A stretch of 64,000 nucleotides of DNA from a bacterium (GTDB lineage Bacteria > Bacillota > Clostridia > Oscillospirales > Acutalibacteraceae). The stretch lies in the NCBI GenBank assembly GCA_020625875.1, contig JAHLAX010000027.1, forward strand, positions 1 to 64,000. The letters are read 5' to 3'. Positions 1 to 8,632 of the stretch are shown in pieces. How positions within the stretch are numbered: the first letter of the stretch is position 1; the number at the start of each line of letters is the position of its first letter. Under the pieces are notes generated by a model. That model worked only from the letters and a program-made list of their open reading frames with translations. It was not told the origin of the DNA and ran no database searches. Both the position numbers and the translations under genes were made by a program.

Positions 1-65
1 CCGCCGCTAAAAAAGCTCCCGCAAAAACTGCGGCTAAAAAGGCAGACGCGGAGAAGAAAGATTAA
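1..65 (+). CDS. C-terminal tail of a Lys/Ala-rich protein (partial)
   Basis: Only the last 20 codons are inside the window. They read as a Lys/Ala/Pro-rich tail (AAKKAPAKTAAKK...) ending in TAA at 63-65. Such tails occur on HU-like nucleoid proteins and on some ribosomal proteins, but nothing here identifies the folded domain. A strong terminator follows directly, so this is the last gene of its transcript. Confidence 0.6.
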   Translation, partial: AAKKAPAKTAAKKADAEKKD

Positions 66-77
66 TACAAATAGTTT

Positions 78-104
78 GGGCGACCGAAAGGTCGCCCATT
101 TTTT
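78..104 (+). terminator. Rho-independent terminator
   Basis: A perfect 8-bp stem, GGGCGACC/GGTCGCCC with a GAAA loop (78-97), is followed by a T run. It ends the Lys/Ala-rich gene; the converging minus-strand permease gene ends at 117. Confidence 0.9.
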
Positions 105-116
105 GCGTTTTATTAT

Positions 117-860
117 CTAGTTCTTCTTTAGCTTGGCGGTAAACACCGCGATAGCCGCGACAGTCAGCACCACGGCGTAACCGATTACCCACCACAAGTC
201 GGGGAAAATCCCTCCGAAATCACCCGACGCCGCGGCTCTCGCGGCATTGACGGCATGTGAGAACGGCAGGCAGTCTGCCACAACCTTAAAAGCTCCGCCG
301 ACCATAGCTGTATCAAACCAGATGTTTGACAGCCACGCGCTCAGATTTGTAACTAAAGCTCCGCAAACACCGCCGACCGCCTTTTCGTTCAGAATCGAGC
401 CGAACAGCAGTCCGAGCGCGATAAACACAATCGCTATGGGAATATTTACAAATACGGCTATAACGAGATTAAAACTGAATTTTAAGCCGAAACACAGCGC
501 GCACAGATAGCAGACCATACTCTGTAATAAAGCTATCGGCAACAGCGGCATAGTATAACCCAAAATGAAATCCGCTGGCTTCAACGGCGAAGTAAAAAGC
601 CTTAGCACGAAGCTCGTTGTGCGGTCTTTTGAAATAAGCATCGCTGAAAACAAACACAAAAAGCTCAGTCCGAAAACAGTAATACCTGGCGCGAGTTTTT
701 CAATATGAAACAAGTCGGGACCGTATCCGTCGGGTATGCTCTTGTTAATCGCGGAAAGCAGAATCAATAATACGACGGGAAAACCGATTCCGAACAACGA
801 AGTGGATAAATCTCTCGTTATCTCCTTTGTGTTGCGCGACGCAAATGTTATCGCTCTCAT
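117..860 (-). CDS. ABC-2 type transporter permease
   Basis: A 247-residue protein with about six hydrophobic segments (roughly residues 22-38, 58-78, 100-122, 130-152, 160-180 and 220-242). This is the usual form of ABC-2 (DrrB-like) export permeases. A conserved-looking cytoplasmic stretch with RLFTSPLKPADF lies after the second segment. Its ATG overlaps the stop of the upstream ATPase gene by 4 bases, so the two are translationally coupled and should form one exporter in the cytoplasmic membrane. The substrate cannot be read from sequence; drugs, peptides or lipids are typical of the family. Confidence 0.85.
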   Translation of the reverse strand: MRAITFASRNTKEITRDLSTSLFGIGFPVVLLILLSAINKSIPDGYGPDLFHIEKLAPGITVFGLSFLCLFSAMLISKDRTTSFVLRLFTSPLKPADFILGYTMPLLPIALLQSMVCYLCALCFGLKFSFNLVIAVFVNIPIAIVFIALGLLFGSILNEKAVGGVCGALVTNLSAWLSNIWFDTAMVGGAFKVVADCLPFSHAVNAARAAASGDFGGIFPDLWWVIGYAVVLTVAAIAVFTAKLKKN

Positions 861-1585
861 TTTATCGCCTCCCCCGCTATCGTAATAAACGCTTCTTCAA
901 AATTATCGTTGTTTGCTTTTTCTTTCAGCTCAGCGGCGGTACCCTCGGCGCAAAGCACGCCGCGCGCCATAATACCTATGCGGTCGGCGAGGCTCTCCGC
1001 CTCCTCAAGATAGTGGGTTGTAAGTATAATTGTCATCTTGCCTTTGAGCTGTTCAATTACGTGCCAAAGCTCTCTGCGCGCCAGAACATCGAGCCCAAGA
1101 GTCGGCTCATCCAGAAAAAGTATCTCGGGTTCGGTGATTAGCGCCATAGCGATGCTCAGCCTGCGCTGCCATCCGCCCGAGAGCGTAGCCGCCTTGCTTT
1201 TCGCTACTTCTTCCATCGAAAATTCTTCTATTATTCTGTCGGCTTTCGCGCGGGCTTCTTTTTTATCCGCGCCGTATATCCGCGCGATAAATTCCAAATT
1301 TTCACGAACGCTGAGCTTTGCCCCTACGGCAGTCTCCTGCGGTGAAACATTAATAATCGACTTTACCTTTTCGGTATTTGTCAGAATACTAAACCCCATA
1401 AGCTCCGCGTCGCCCGACGAGGGGCGTGTAAGGCAGGACAGCATTTTTATCGTGGTGGACTTTCCCGCGCCGTTAACTCCCAAAAGAGCGTAAAGCTCGC
1501 CCTTGTTTATTGAAAGGTTAAGCTCGTTGACAGCCGTTTTGTTTTTATATTTTTTTGTCAAATTAACTGTTTTAATCGCTTCCAT
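857..1585 (-). CDS. ABC transporter ATP-binding protein
   Basis: A 242-residue nucleotide-binding subunit. Visible are Walker A GVNGAGKST near residue 36, a slightly unusual signature LSGGWQRRLS near 136, Walker B ILFLDEPT near 155 and the switch histidine in TTH near 190. It belongs to the DrrA/CcmA-like exporter group. It is followed by its permease with a 4-base overlap and preceded by the XRE-AbrB regulator 12 bases away, so all three probably share the promoter at 2064-2092. Confidence 0.92.
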   Translation of the reverse strand: MEAIKTVNLTKKYKNKTAVNELNLSINKGELYALLGVNGAGKSTTIKMLSCLTRPSSGDAELMGFSILTNTEKVKSIINVSPQETAVGAKLSVRENLEFIARIYGADKKEARAKADRIIEEFSMEEVAKSKAATLSGGWQRRLSIAMALITEPEILFLDEPTLGLDVLARRELWHVIEQLKGKMTIILTTHYLEEAESLADRIGIMARGVLCAEGTAAELKEKANNDNFEEAFITIAGEAIK

Positions 1586-1597
1586 TTTTTCCTCCCG

Positions 1598-2002
1598 TTA
1601 CTTGTTAAAGAAAGCTCCGAACGACACTTTCGCGAGCGCCAGACCGCCCTTTGCTTTATCTCCCATAACCATAAGACGGTCGCCAGCGCTGAGCTCAAAC
1701 ACCTCGCGCGCGTACTTTGGAATAACTATCTGTCCTCGCTCACCTATCTTAACCATTCCGAATATGTATTTTCCTTCGGAAGTTTCCTCGTTTATCTGTT
1801 GCTCCTCAAGCGACAAACTCACGAGAATATCAAGCGTAATCTGATAATATTCCGCAATCTCGTTGCATTTATATATATCGGGAGTACTCTCGCCGTTTTC
1901 CCATTTAGCGACGCTCTGGCGCGATACGCCGAATCGCTCAGCGAACTCCTCCTGGCTGAGGTTTTCTTTTTTTCTCAAATACTTGATGTTTGAATCAAAC
2001 AA
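1598..2002 (-). CDS. Transcriptional regulator, XRE helix-turn-helix fused to AbrB/SpoVT domain
   Basis: A 134-residue protein with two DNA-binding modules. Residues about 5-58 form an XRE-type helix-turn-helix (LSQEEFAERFGVSRQSVAKWE). Residues about 82-128 form a swapped-hairpin AbrB/MazE/SpoVT domain (IGERGQIVIPKYAREVFEL). No ATG is available: an in-frame TGA lies just upstream and TTG at 2002 is the first plausible start, with GAGCGG close before it. It is first in an operon with an ABC exporter, so it is likely an autoregulating repressor of that exporter. This role is inferred from context. Confidence 0.85.
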   Translation of the reverse strand: MFDSNIKYLRKKENLSQEEFAERFGVSRQSVAKWENGESTPDIYKCNEIAEYYQITLDILVSLSLEEQQINEETSEGKYIFGMVKIGERGQIVIPKYAREVFELSAGDRLMVMGDKAKGGLALAKVSFGAFFNK

Positions 2003-2063
2003 ATCCGCTCATACCCTTTCATTTCTCTTTGATTTTTCATACTAATCATTTCTTACAAAACGT

Positions 2064-2092
2064 ATTATACCTCAGTATTACTCACAATTCAA
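2064..2092 (-). promoter_or_regulatory. Sigma-A-type promoter of the XRE-AbrB/ABC operon
   Basis: Read on the minus strand: TTGAAT (2092-2087), a 17-base spacer, then TATAAT (2069-2064). It lies about 60 bases before the regulator start. Confidence 0.75.
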
Positions 2093-2127
2093 CCAATCAC
2101 TCTTTACATTTTATGTTAATAATAGTA

Positions 2128-2160
2128 GCAAAAAAGAGGTTGCCGTTAAGCAACCTCTTT
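2128..2160 (-). terminator. Rho-independent terminator of the GldG/DUF4340 operon
   Basis: An 11-bp stem (2133-2143 with 2150-2160) is followed on the minus strand by a T run. It sits just after the DUF4340 gene. Confidence 0.85.
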
Positions 2161-2171
2161 ATTGATTAGTT

Positions 2172-3827
2172 TTACCAGAAGCTTTTTATTTTCTTGCCCT
2201 TTGACACAGACTGTGCCTGTGAAGCGAGCTTTTCAACATATGATGAGTTGACCGTACCCGCGTGCACTCCGTTAATTGTCACAACATAGCTTGAACCATT
2301 TTTTGAGAACACAAGCTTATCGTCGCTTCTGCCCGAGGAATATGAGTAAGTCACCGTCAGGTCGGCTTTTCCGCCCGACGCGGAGGTTATTTTGTCCTGT
2401 TTTTTAAGCAAAGCTATGTTATTGAACAGGGTTTCAAAGTTGCCTTCCTCAATTTTTTTGCCGTTAAACTTTGTCGTTGTTTTTGTGGTAGAGGTCTCCT
2501 CACCCTTGTCGTCGGTTGTTTTAACGGTTTTTGTTGTTACGTCAAATTTATATTTGTCGACCGTCAAAGCTTTTATTGAGCTCAAATCAACGTTAAGAAC
2601 ATAGTCGGAAATCAGCTTTTCATAGCTTGTTTTTACCCAAGCTATTTTTTCGGCTTTAATAGTATAAACAACCTTGCCGTCCTTTTTCATAAGGTAACAG
2701 CTGCCGTTAGAATCAGGCTTGCTCGCCTTAAGGCTGACTGTTTCGTCGGGATAAACCGCGGTAATCTCGGCGTAGGGAGAGCTCAGCCCGAGCTGACTGA
2801 GCAGCGAGGAGTTGGGGTTAACCGCCTTGACGGAGTCTGCGAACAGTCCGCGTATTCCGCCCGAAACATTTGACGCTTCGGTATTGTCGGCGAACACCTT
2901 AGCGGGTGAAGTGAGCACATAATCGTCCTGAATCTCATCGCTCTTATTGGGCTCAATCACAATCTTTTGGCTGAAATTGCTTCCGCTAATCGCCGCTTGT
3001 GAGAAGTTCGATTTTTCGGTATCTTCCGCGGCGTTGTTGATAGTTTTGCTGACAAGGTCTGTAACGCCGTAGAGCAGGTGCTCAACTGTTTCTGTATCGC
3101 AGAGATATACTGATTTTCCGTCGCCGAACATCACATATGTTCCGAGACCCTGCGGTGCTTCGCTGCCAACTTTGATAACAGCCTTTGTGCCGTCGTTATA
3201 GGTAACTGTCGCGACAGCCTTGGGCTTGTCAAAGCCGAAGTCGCCGAGCTTATCGCTCGCGTCAACACAAGAAACCGACTTGAACTCGAGTGCCGCGCAG
3301 GCGCTCGCGATCTGGTCGGGCTCGCCCGCCTGCAAATCAAATTTTTCAAAACCCTTTACCGTATACTGGGTGGTATCGGTTGTCACTTCGGTTTTTCCTG
3401 TTTTTGAATTCTTCTTTTTGGTTTTAGGGGTATATGAGGTGATAATTGTAGTTCCCTTTTTATTTTCTAGTTTAATGGTCTTAATATCGGACGGAACCAT
3501 ATTCATCAGCTTGCCCGAACCGTTGTTTTTGATTTCTCCGTCCTTGGTCTTAACATCATTCTGCCAAACCTTATCCTTGCTGAGCTTAGCGCTTACCGAC
3601 GCGTCGCCGCTTTCGGTTTTCTTTGAGGTTTCCTTAGGCATAAACAAGAGTGTGAGCAACACTCCAGCCAACACAGCCATCACGCATATCGCGATAACGA
3701 GCGTTTTGGTTGTCGCCGACGTTTTTTTCTTTTTGTTGTCTTCAGTCGGTTTTTCAAGGTTTTCCAGAACGTCTTGCTGTTCTGTTTCATCCTCAATAAT
3801 TACATCAGGGGTTTTCTTTTCGTCCAT
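2172..3827 (-). CDS. DUF4340 domain-containing membrane-anchored protein
   Basis: A 551-residue protein with an acidic/basic cytoplasmic start (about 1-40), one membrane helix (about 43-64: VIAICVMAVLAGVLLTLLF) and a large extracytoplasmic part. The latter has the beta-rich repeats and conserved 'GLG..YAEI/VTY' style of DUF4340. It is the last gene of a four-gene operon after a GldG-like protein, with one base between the genes. DUF4340 proteins commonly accompany GldF/GldG-type ABC systems. A role as an accessory or substrate-contacting subunit is likely but not shown. Confidence 0.75.
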   Translation of the reverse strand: MDEKKTPDVIIEDETEQQDVLENLEKPTEDNKKKKTSATTKTLVIAICVMAVLAGVLLTLLFMPKETSKKTESGDASVSAKLSKDKVWQNDVKTKDGEIKNNGSGKLMNMVPSDIKTIKLENKKGTTIITSYTPKTKKKNSKTGKTEVTTDTTQYTVKGFEKFDLQAGEPDQIASACAALEFKSVSCVDASDKLGDFGFDKPKAVATVTYNDGTKAVIKVGSEAPQGLGTYVMFGDGKSVYLCDTETVEHLLYGVTDLVSKTINNAAEDTEKSNFSQAAISGSNFSQKIVIEPNKSDEIQDDYVLTSPAKVFADNTEASNVSGGIRGLFADSVKAVNPNSSLLSQLGLSSPYAEITAVYPDETVSLKASKPDSNGSCYLMKKDGKVVYTIKAEKIAWVKTSYEKLISDYVLNVDLSSIKALTVDKYKFDVTTKTVKTTDDKGEETSTTKTTTKFNGKKIEEGNFETLFNNIALLKKQDKITSASGGKADLTVTYSYSSGRSDDKLVFSKNGSSYVVTINGVHAGTVNSSYVEKLASQAQSVSKGKKIKSFW

Positions 3828-3828
3828 A

Positions 3829-5343
3829 TTACAGCGTCCTCCTGCGGATAAATACAGCCAGACCGATAAGCAGTATGATTATCGGTATCGCGCCGATAAA
3901 GATTATTGATACCAAAGCCGTGGTGGATTCGGTAACAGTACCAAGCTGACCGTTATCCTGTTTAGCCGAGGTGATTGTTATACCCATATCGCCGCGGTTT
4001 GTAATCTGATTACAGATATTTACAACGTAGTTCGCGTTATTGTAGCTCGTGTTCAGATAACTCGACAGGAACATCATCGGTGAACCGAATACAACTATAT
4101 TGCTCTTGTTGTCGTCGGTTGATGAACTGGAGCCGATTGCCGCGGCGTTTATTCCGTCTGATTTCAGATAATCGGAAGCCTTGCCCTTTCCGTCGCTGTT
4201 GAACGGCACCACTCCCGCTCCGCTCTCAACGCTGAGCAGCGGAGACGCCAGACTCTTGTCCGCTATTTCAACATCGCGCGTATCGCTCACAACTACGGGA
4301 ACATCGGGGTTCTTAAGTCCTTTTTTATAAGTATCGTTGTTATAATCTGTGATAAATGTGTAGTAGCTGTTGATTACATACTGTGAATTTGTGCAGAAAC
4401 CGAGACCGTTGCTGACCTTTAATCCGTATTTTTTAAGAAGCGCGTCAATATTCGGAGTTTTTACAGCGCTGTTGAGCGGAATGTAAATGAGGTTGCGCCC
4501 ATATTTGCCGTTATTGTTGAGCCATTTTTCAACCTTGGCGACAGAATCATCCGAAAGGTCAACCGTGGGAGCGTAAAGCACAAGAGCTTTAGCCTCTTTA
4601 TTCGGTTTTTGTGTCAGCAGGTTTACATCCTTGACATTATACGCGTTCTGTTTTAACAGGTTCTTGAGCGCGGAATACGCGTCTTCACTTTCGCCTGAGC
4701 CTGTAGCAAAATCAATCTCGGTTCTCTTGCCCGTGGTTACTTCAAGCATACCCGTAACAACCGCCTGCTCAATAGTCGTGGCGGTATAGATTGTATAGCC
4801 GTACTGATAATACTGGCTTGTGGTATCTATTGTAAAGCACTCGTCTAAGCTCAAAGCGGTGTAGTTGTCTCCGCTTTCGATAATCATCAGTGTATTGGAA
4901 TCAGATGAATTCCAATCGACATTCTTATATTTGTTGGTAAATGTCGGATTAGCTGACAGGTCAATATACTTCAGCGTAACGTGGCTGCTCTGAGCCGCCA
5001 TTTTTTTGAGAAGCTCATTAGCCTGAACAAAGTACTGAGCGCCGTCGTACGCGTTCATGCCCGATTTAAAGGTCTTTTCGGTTACCAAAACGTTAAGCGT
5101 AATATCCTGGTCGAGCTTGTTGATATAATCGACGGTTTCTTTCTGAAGCTGATATGTACCTGAGGTAGTCATATCGAACTTAAGATTCGGAAAACGCTCA
5201 ACAAGAAGCCCCGTAATAATGTTTACGAGTATTACTATCGCCAGAGCCGCGGCGAGGATAATCACAGCAGCCGAACCCTTTTTGGCTTTTCTTGATTTAA
5301 AGAAGGCTTTTATTCTGCCTTGTTTTTTTTCTTTGTTACTCAT
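3829..5343 (-). CDS. GldG-like ABC transporter auxiliary protein
   Basis: A 504-residue protein. It has a basic start, a membrane helix at about 25-48, a long extracytoplasmic region with the ABC_transp_aux fold (begins near LKFDMTTSGTYQLQKETVDYINKLDQDITLNVL) and a C-terminal membrane helix at about 478-500 ending in RRRTL. This layout matches GldG of the Bacteroidetes gliding system and its wider relatives. It follows the permease gene by 11 bases. Gliding is not implied; in Firmicutes such operons are uncharacterised exporters or membrane complexes. Confidence 0.8.
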   Translation of the reverse strand: MSNKEKKQGRIKAFFKSRKAKKGSAAVIILAAALAIVILVNIITGLLVERFPNLKFDMTTSGTYQLQKETVDYINKLDQDITLNVLVTEKTFKSGMNAYDGAQYFVQANELLKKMAAQSSHVTLKYIDLSANPTFTNKYKNVDWNSSDSNTLMIIESGDNYTALSLDECFTIDTTSQYYQYGYTIYTATTIEQAVVTGMLEVTTGKRTEIDFATGSGESEDAYSALKNLLKQNAYNVKDVNLLTQKPNKEAKALVLYAPTVDLSDDSVAKVEKWLNNNGKYGRNLIYIPLNSAVKTPNIDALLKKYGLKVSNGLGFCTNSQYVINSYYTFITDYNNDTYKKGLKNPDVPVVVSDTRDVEIADKSLASPLLSVESGAGVVPFNSDGKGKASDYLKSDGINAAAIGSSSSTDDNKSNIVVFGSPMMFLSSYLNTSYNNANYVVNICNQITNRGDMGITITSAKQDNGQLGTVTESTTALVSIIFIGAIPIIILLIGLAVFIRRRTL

Positions 5344-5354
5344 CGTTGTCCTCC

Positions 5355-6062
5355 TTAGCTCCAGCGTTTTCTGTCCAGTACGCGGATTGTAAAGAAGATA
5401 AAGAGCGCGGTGACGCTCACAAAGAATACAATACCCGAAAGGTTAAGCATACCGTATGTAAATGTTGTGTAGTAATTGAGCGGTGAAATCGCGTTAAGAA
5501 CGCTTGAAATCCAATCAATTTTTATCATCGAGATAACCGTGCTCATCATATAGATAAGCAGTCCCGCCGCCATACCGACTACCGCGGCGATTACCTGGCT
5601 CTCGGTCAAAGCGCTGATAAAAATATCTATTGAAATCAACAGCGCGCCGACAAGCAAAAGCCCTATAACCGTACAGATTATGGACGCCCAGTCAGGTGTT
5701 GTAAAGAACGCGATAACTATTCCGTAAACAAAGAAAATCATACAGCAAATAGCGTAAAGTATAAACGCGCCGAGGAATTTTCCTAAAACAATTTCAAAAA
5801 GGCTCGCGGGAGATGTGAGCAGAGCCTGGTCGGTTTTCTGCTTTTTTTCTTCGCTAAAGGTCTTCATTGAGATAATCGGAATAACAAACAGTATTACCAC
5901 AAAAATATTGCTGAACGTATAGCTTAGCGAAGAAACGTTGCCCACAAAGCAGGTTCCTACAAAGAAGTAACCCGAAAATCCAAAGAATACAGCCATAACA
6001 ATGTAGGCTATTGCCGAGTTGAAGTACGAGCTGAGCTCGCGTTTAAGTATAGCCCCCATCAT
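5355..6062 (-). CDS. ABC-2 permease, GldF-like
   Basis: A 235-residue six-helix membrane protein. The characteristic sequence MKTFSEEKKQKTDQALLTSPASLFEIVLGKFLGA lies between helices 2 and 3, which is typical of GldF/NosY-like ABC-2 permeases. Its ATG overlaps the ATPase stop by one base, and the GldG-like gene follows. It should form the translocation path with the ATPase encoded immediately upstream. Confidence 0.87.
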   Translation of the reverse strand: MMGAILKRELSSYFNSAIAYIVMAVFFGFSGYFFVGTCFVGNVSSLSYTFSNIFVVILFVIPIISMKTFSEEKKQKTDQALLTSPASLFEIVLGKFLGAFILYAICCMIFFVYGIVIAFFTTPDWASIICTVIGLLLVGALLISIDIFISALTESQVIAAVVGMAAGLLIYMMSTVISMIKIDWISSVLNAISPLNYYTTFTYGMLNLSGIVFFVSVTALFIFFTIRVLDRKRWS

Positions 6063-7009
6063 TACACCTCCTTTGTCTGATCCTCTGAAACAAGCTTAAG
6101 GAAGCTTTCTTCCAGAGTTTCGTTGCCGCTTTGCATATCAAGAATTACGCAGTCGGCGGCAGCCATAGCCTTGAACACGCTTCTGCGTATGTCTGTTTCT
6201 GTTTTATACTCAACAATATATCTCGAAACGTTTTCGCCTATATCCCTTGTTTTGCGAATCTTAAGCACGCCAGGAATAACCTTGAGCGCGTTAAGCACGG
6301 TGCTCTGGGAACCCTCAATATCCAGGCTGAGCTTTTCGTCACCTGAGATAGACGAGCTGAGTTCCTCTGTTTTCGCGTCGGCGACAATTTTGCCGTTTGA
6401 GATTACGATAATCCTGTCGCAGGTAGCCGATACCTCAGAGAGCACATGGGACGAAAAAATAACCGTGTGCTTTTTGCCGAGGCTTCTAATAAGCTTGCGG
6501 ATTTCGATAATCTGCTTCGGGTCGAGACCTACGGTCGGCTCGTCCAGAATAAGCACGGGCGGATTTCCGAGCAGAGCCTGAGCGAATCCCACACGCTGGC
6601 GATAACCTTTTGACAGGTTTTTAATAAGTCTTTCGCTGACGTCCGTAATCTTTACCAGACGCATAACCTCGTCAATATGCTCCGCTTTGGGGAGCTTGAC
6701 CTTTTTGAGGTCAAACATAAATTCAAGATATTTGCGTACTGTCATATCAACATAAAGCGGCGGAATCTCGGGCAGATAGCCGATTTTCTTTTTGACCGCC
6801 TTCGGGTCGCGCAGAATCTCGTCGCCGTCTACCGTGACTGTGCCGCTGCTGGAGGAGATATATCCCGTGATGATATTCATAGTTGTTGATTTTCCCGCGC
6901 CATTAGGTCCGAGAAAACCCAGCACTTCGCCGTTCTCGACAGAGAAACTGATATTGTCCACTGCCGTAGTCTTGCCGTAGCGCTTGGTAAGGTTTTTCAC
7001 CTCAACCAT
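6062..7009 (-). CDS. ABC transporter ATP-binding protein, GldA-like
   Basis: A 315-residue ATPase. Visible are Walker A GPNGAGKST near residue 34, signature LSKGYRQRVG near 133, Walker B VLILDEPTVGLDP near 155 and SSH near 193. The last 90 residues form the regulatory extension common in GldA/CcmA-type ATPases. An AAGGAG site precedes the ATG. It is the first gene of the four-gene operon, with a good promoter upstream at 7046-7074. Confidence 0.92.
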   Translation of the reverse strand: MVEVKNLTKRYGKTTAVDNISFSVENGEVLGFLGPNGAGKSTTMNIITGYISSSSGTVTVDGDEILRDPKAVKKKIGYLPEIPPLYVDMTVRKYLEFMFDLKKVKLPKAEHIDEVMRLVKITDVSERLIKNLSKGYRQRVGFAQALLGNPPVLILDEPTVGLDPKQIIEIRKLIRSLGKKHTVIFSSHVLSEVSATCDRIIVISNGKIVADAKTEELSSSISGDEKLSLDIEGSQSTVLNALKVIPGVLKIRKTRDIGENVSRYIVEYKTETDIRRSVFKAMAAADCVILDMQSGNETLEESFLKLVSEDQTKEV

Positions 7010-7045
7010 AGTATCACTCCTTGTTATCTGTTTTTTATCTTTTTA

Positions 7046-7074
7046 ATTATACCTCAAAACTCGATTCTAATCAA
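7046..7074 (-). promoter_or_regulatory. Sigma-A-type promoter of the Gld-like ABC operon
   Basis: On the minus strand: TTGATT (7074-7069), a 17-base spacer and TATAAT (7051-7046). The distance to the ATPase start is 36 bases. The six bases before and including the -10 (GAGGTATAAT) repeat the arrangement seen at the promoter near 2064. Confidence 0.75.
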
Positions 7075-7127
7075 TACGAATAAACCTGAATTTTTTGTGA
7101 ACTCTAAAAGAAAACGGGGTGAAGAGG

Positions 7128-7484
7128 ATGAAATATGTTCCGGCTTTTCTAATCGGCGGCGCGATTTGTGTTATCGGGCAGCTTCTGATAGACAAAACCT
7201 CGCTGACGCCAGCCAGAATTCTAACGTCGTTTGTAGTCGCGGGAGTAATATTGACCGCTCTAGGGCTTTATGAACCGCTTGTCAATTTCGCGGGGGCGGG
7301 CGCCACCGTACCTATCTCGGGTTTCGGTTACCTTATGGCGAACGGAGTAAAAGAAGCGATAGCTCAAAACGGCGCTATGGGAATTCTGACGGGCGCGCTT
7401 ACGGCGTCAGCGGCGGGAATCGCGTGCGCGATAGTTTTTTCGTTTATTGCCGCGCTGTTATCGCGTTCGACAGACAAAAGCTGA
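7128..7484 (+). CDS. spoVAE: SpoVA-family membrane protein, SpoVAE-like
   Basis: A 118-residue protein with three or four membrane helices. It carries the family hallmarks VIGQLLIDKTSLTPARILTSFV near the start and GLYEPLVNFAGAGATVPISGFG in the middle. These match SpoVAE (and its paralogue SpoVAC) of the channel that moves calcium-dipicolinate into spores. ATG at 7128 is preferred over GTG at 7119 because GGGGTGAAG then serves as ribosome-binding site. It stands alone here, whereas spoVAC, spoVAD and spoVAE usually form an operon. Forespore sigma control is expected from the family, but no convincing sigma-G promoter was seen. Confidence 0.82.
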   Translation: MKYVPAFLIGGAICVIGQLLIDKTSLTPARILTSFVVAGVILTALGLYEPLVNFAGAGATVPISGFGYLMANGVKEAIAQNGAMGILTGALTASAAGIACAIVFSFIAALLSRSTDKS

Positions 7485-7518
7485 GGAGCTGTCGCTAATA
7501 CGACAGCTCCTACTTTTT
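7485..7518. terminator. Bidirectional terminator between spoVAE and the nucleotidyltransferase gene
   Basis: A perfect 10-bp stem GGAGCTGTCG/CGACAGCTCC (7485-7494, 7501-7510) is followed by a T run on the plus strand. It starts directly after the spoVAE stop and overlaps the stop of the convergent gene. Confidence 0.8.
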
Positions 7519-8619
7519 CAGTGTTTTTATTTCGGATTTAATCTTGCCATTGTTCATTATCAATCCGTGGAATATTCTGTAGACATATGTCGCGGGCAAA
7601 AACAGAATACATTTTCTGAGTATCGGATATTGCTCTTTCATCCATGTTACAGAAGGGAAAAGCCTTTTAGCGATAAATTCGCCTGTGTTCATATTGCTTC
7701 TGCGGTTTACAAACTCGTGTTTGTCGTTGCCGTAAACTCCGCTGGTTACGATATAGATTTCATCGTCTGAAAAATTCTCAACATCACATTGTACAAACCA
7801 CTTGTCGACGATTCTCTGAATAAACTTTGAAAAATCAGAGAGTTCAAGCTTCTTAAGCTCCGCTTCAATATACTCGCGGTTGAGCCTTGGGAGCATCTTT
7901 TTGTTGAGCAGATACATATCCATAAACGCTCTGATGCCTATACCTGAGGTTTCGTAGTGCTTGGCAAGATGAACAATCTGAAAGATATAAAAATCTTCCT
8001 CACTCATTTTAAATTCGTGAGCGCCGACTTTTTCAACTCTGTCGATAATTCCCTCATAATAGTCGCTGAATCGCGAGGTAGTTCTCACCATTCTATGGTG
8101 AAGCTCCAATACCATAAGCGGCGGTTTTTTGTATTCATCGTGATGAACCTTGCCGACTATGAAAGGCTCGTATCCCATACTCTTAACAATATCGCCTGCT
8201 TTTTTGAGGTCTTTTTCTCTCAGCAGATAATCCAAATCGCCCATATAACGATAGTCGGGCTCGGGGTAAAGCGCGCATACGGGGAAGCCTTTAATCGGCA
8301 TAAAATCAATACCGTTATCGATAAAAGCTTTTTTCAGCGCTTCAGCTTCCATAGACTGAATCATATAGCGGTGAATACCCATATTGCGCTCGTCGCGCCA
8401 CCTTTTGTAGAGCTCGGGCTCTGGCTTATTTTTGAGCTTTTCAACCGCGTAAAAAACGGTGTTGGCTATATCGTGGGACTTGCACAGATTATAAACTTTT
8501 TTGAAGATTATATCCTCTGTAGGCTCAGGCGGCTGTGTTTCGTTAATCGCCGCCGCCAAAAGCTTTATCGTGTAGCCCAGAATTTTATACTGTTGTTCTT
8601 TGGTTAAGGTTGATGACAT
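7510..8619 (-). CDS. Nucleotidyltransferase-family protein (NTP_transf_5-like)
   Basis: A 369-residue soluble protein. The central part has the pattern of the uncharacterised NTP_transf_5 family: MPIKGFPVCALYPEPDYRYMGDLDYLL, where the KG and the D-x-D pair would bind nucleotide and metal, followed by LELHHRMV. Family members are often found beside polysaccharide or peptide biosynthesis genes, which is not the case here. Its neighbour downstream in transcription is a terminator; an SDR gene precedes it by 13 bases and is probably co-transcribed. Substrate unknown. Confidence 0.72.
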   Translation of the reverse strand: MSSTLTKEQQYKILGYTIKLLAAAINETQPPEPTEDIIFKKVYNLCKSHDIANTVFYAVEKLKNKPEPELYKRWRDERNMGIHRYMIQSMEAEALKKAFIDNGIDFMPIKGFPVCALYPEPDYRYMGDLDYLLREKDLKKAGDIVKSMGYEPFIVGKVHHDEYKKPPLMVLELHHRMVRTTSRFSDYYEGIIDRVEKVGAHEFKMSEEDFYIFQIVHLAKHYETSGIGIRAFMDMYLLNKKMLPRLNREYIEAELKKLELSDFSKFIQRIVDKWFVQCDVENFSDDEIYIVTSGVYGNDKHEFVNRRSNMNTGEFIAKRLFPSVTWMKEQYPILRKCILFLPATYVYRIFHGLIMNNGKIKSEIKTLKK

Positions 8620-8632
8620 TTTATTCTTTCCT

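Noticed and set aside
7078..7106. GAATA-N17-AACTCTA as a sigma-F/G promoter for spoVAE
   Set aside because: The -10 part fits the forespore consensus poorly; not enough to call.
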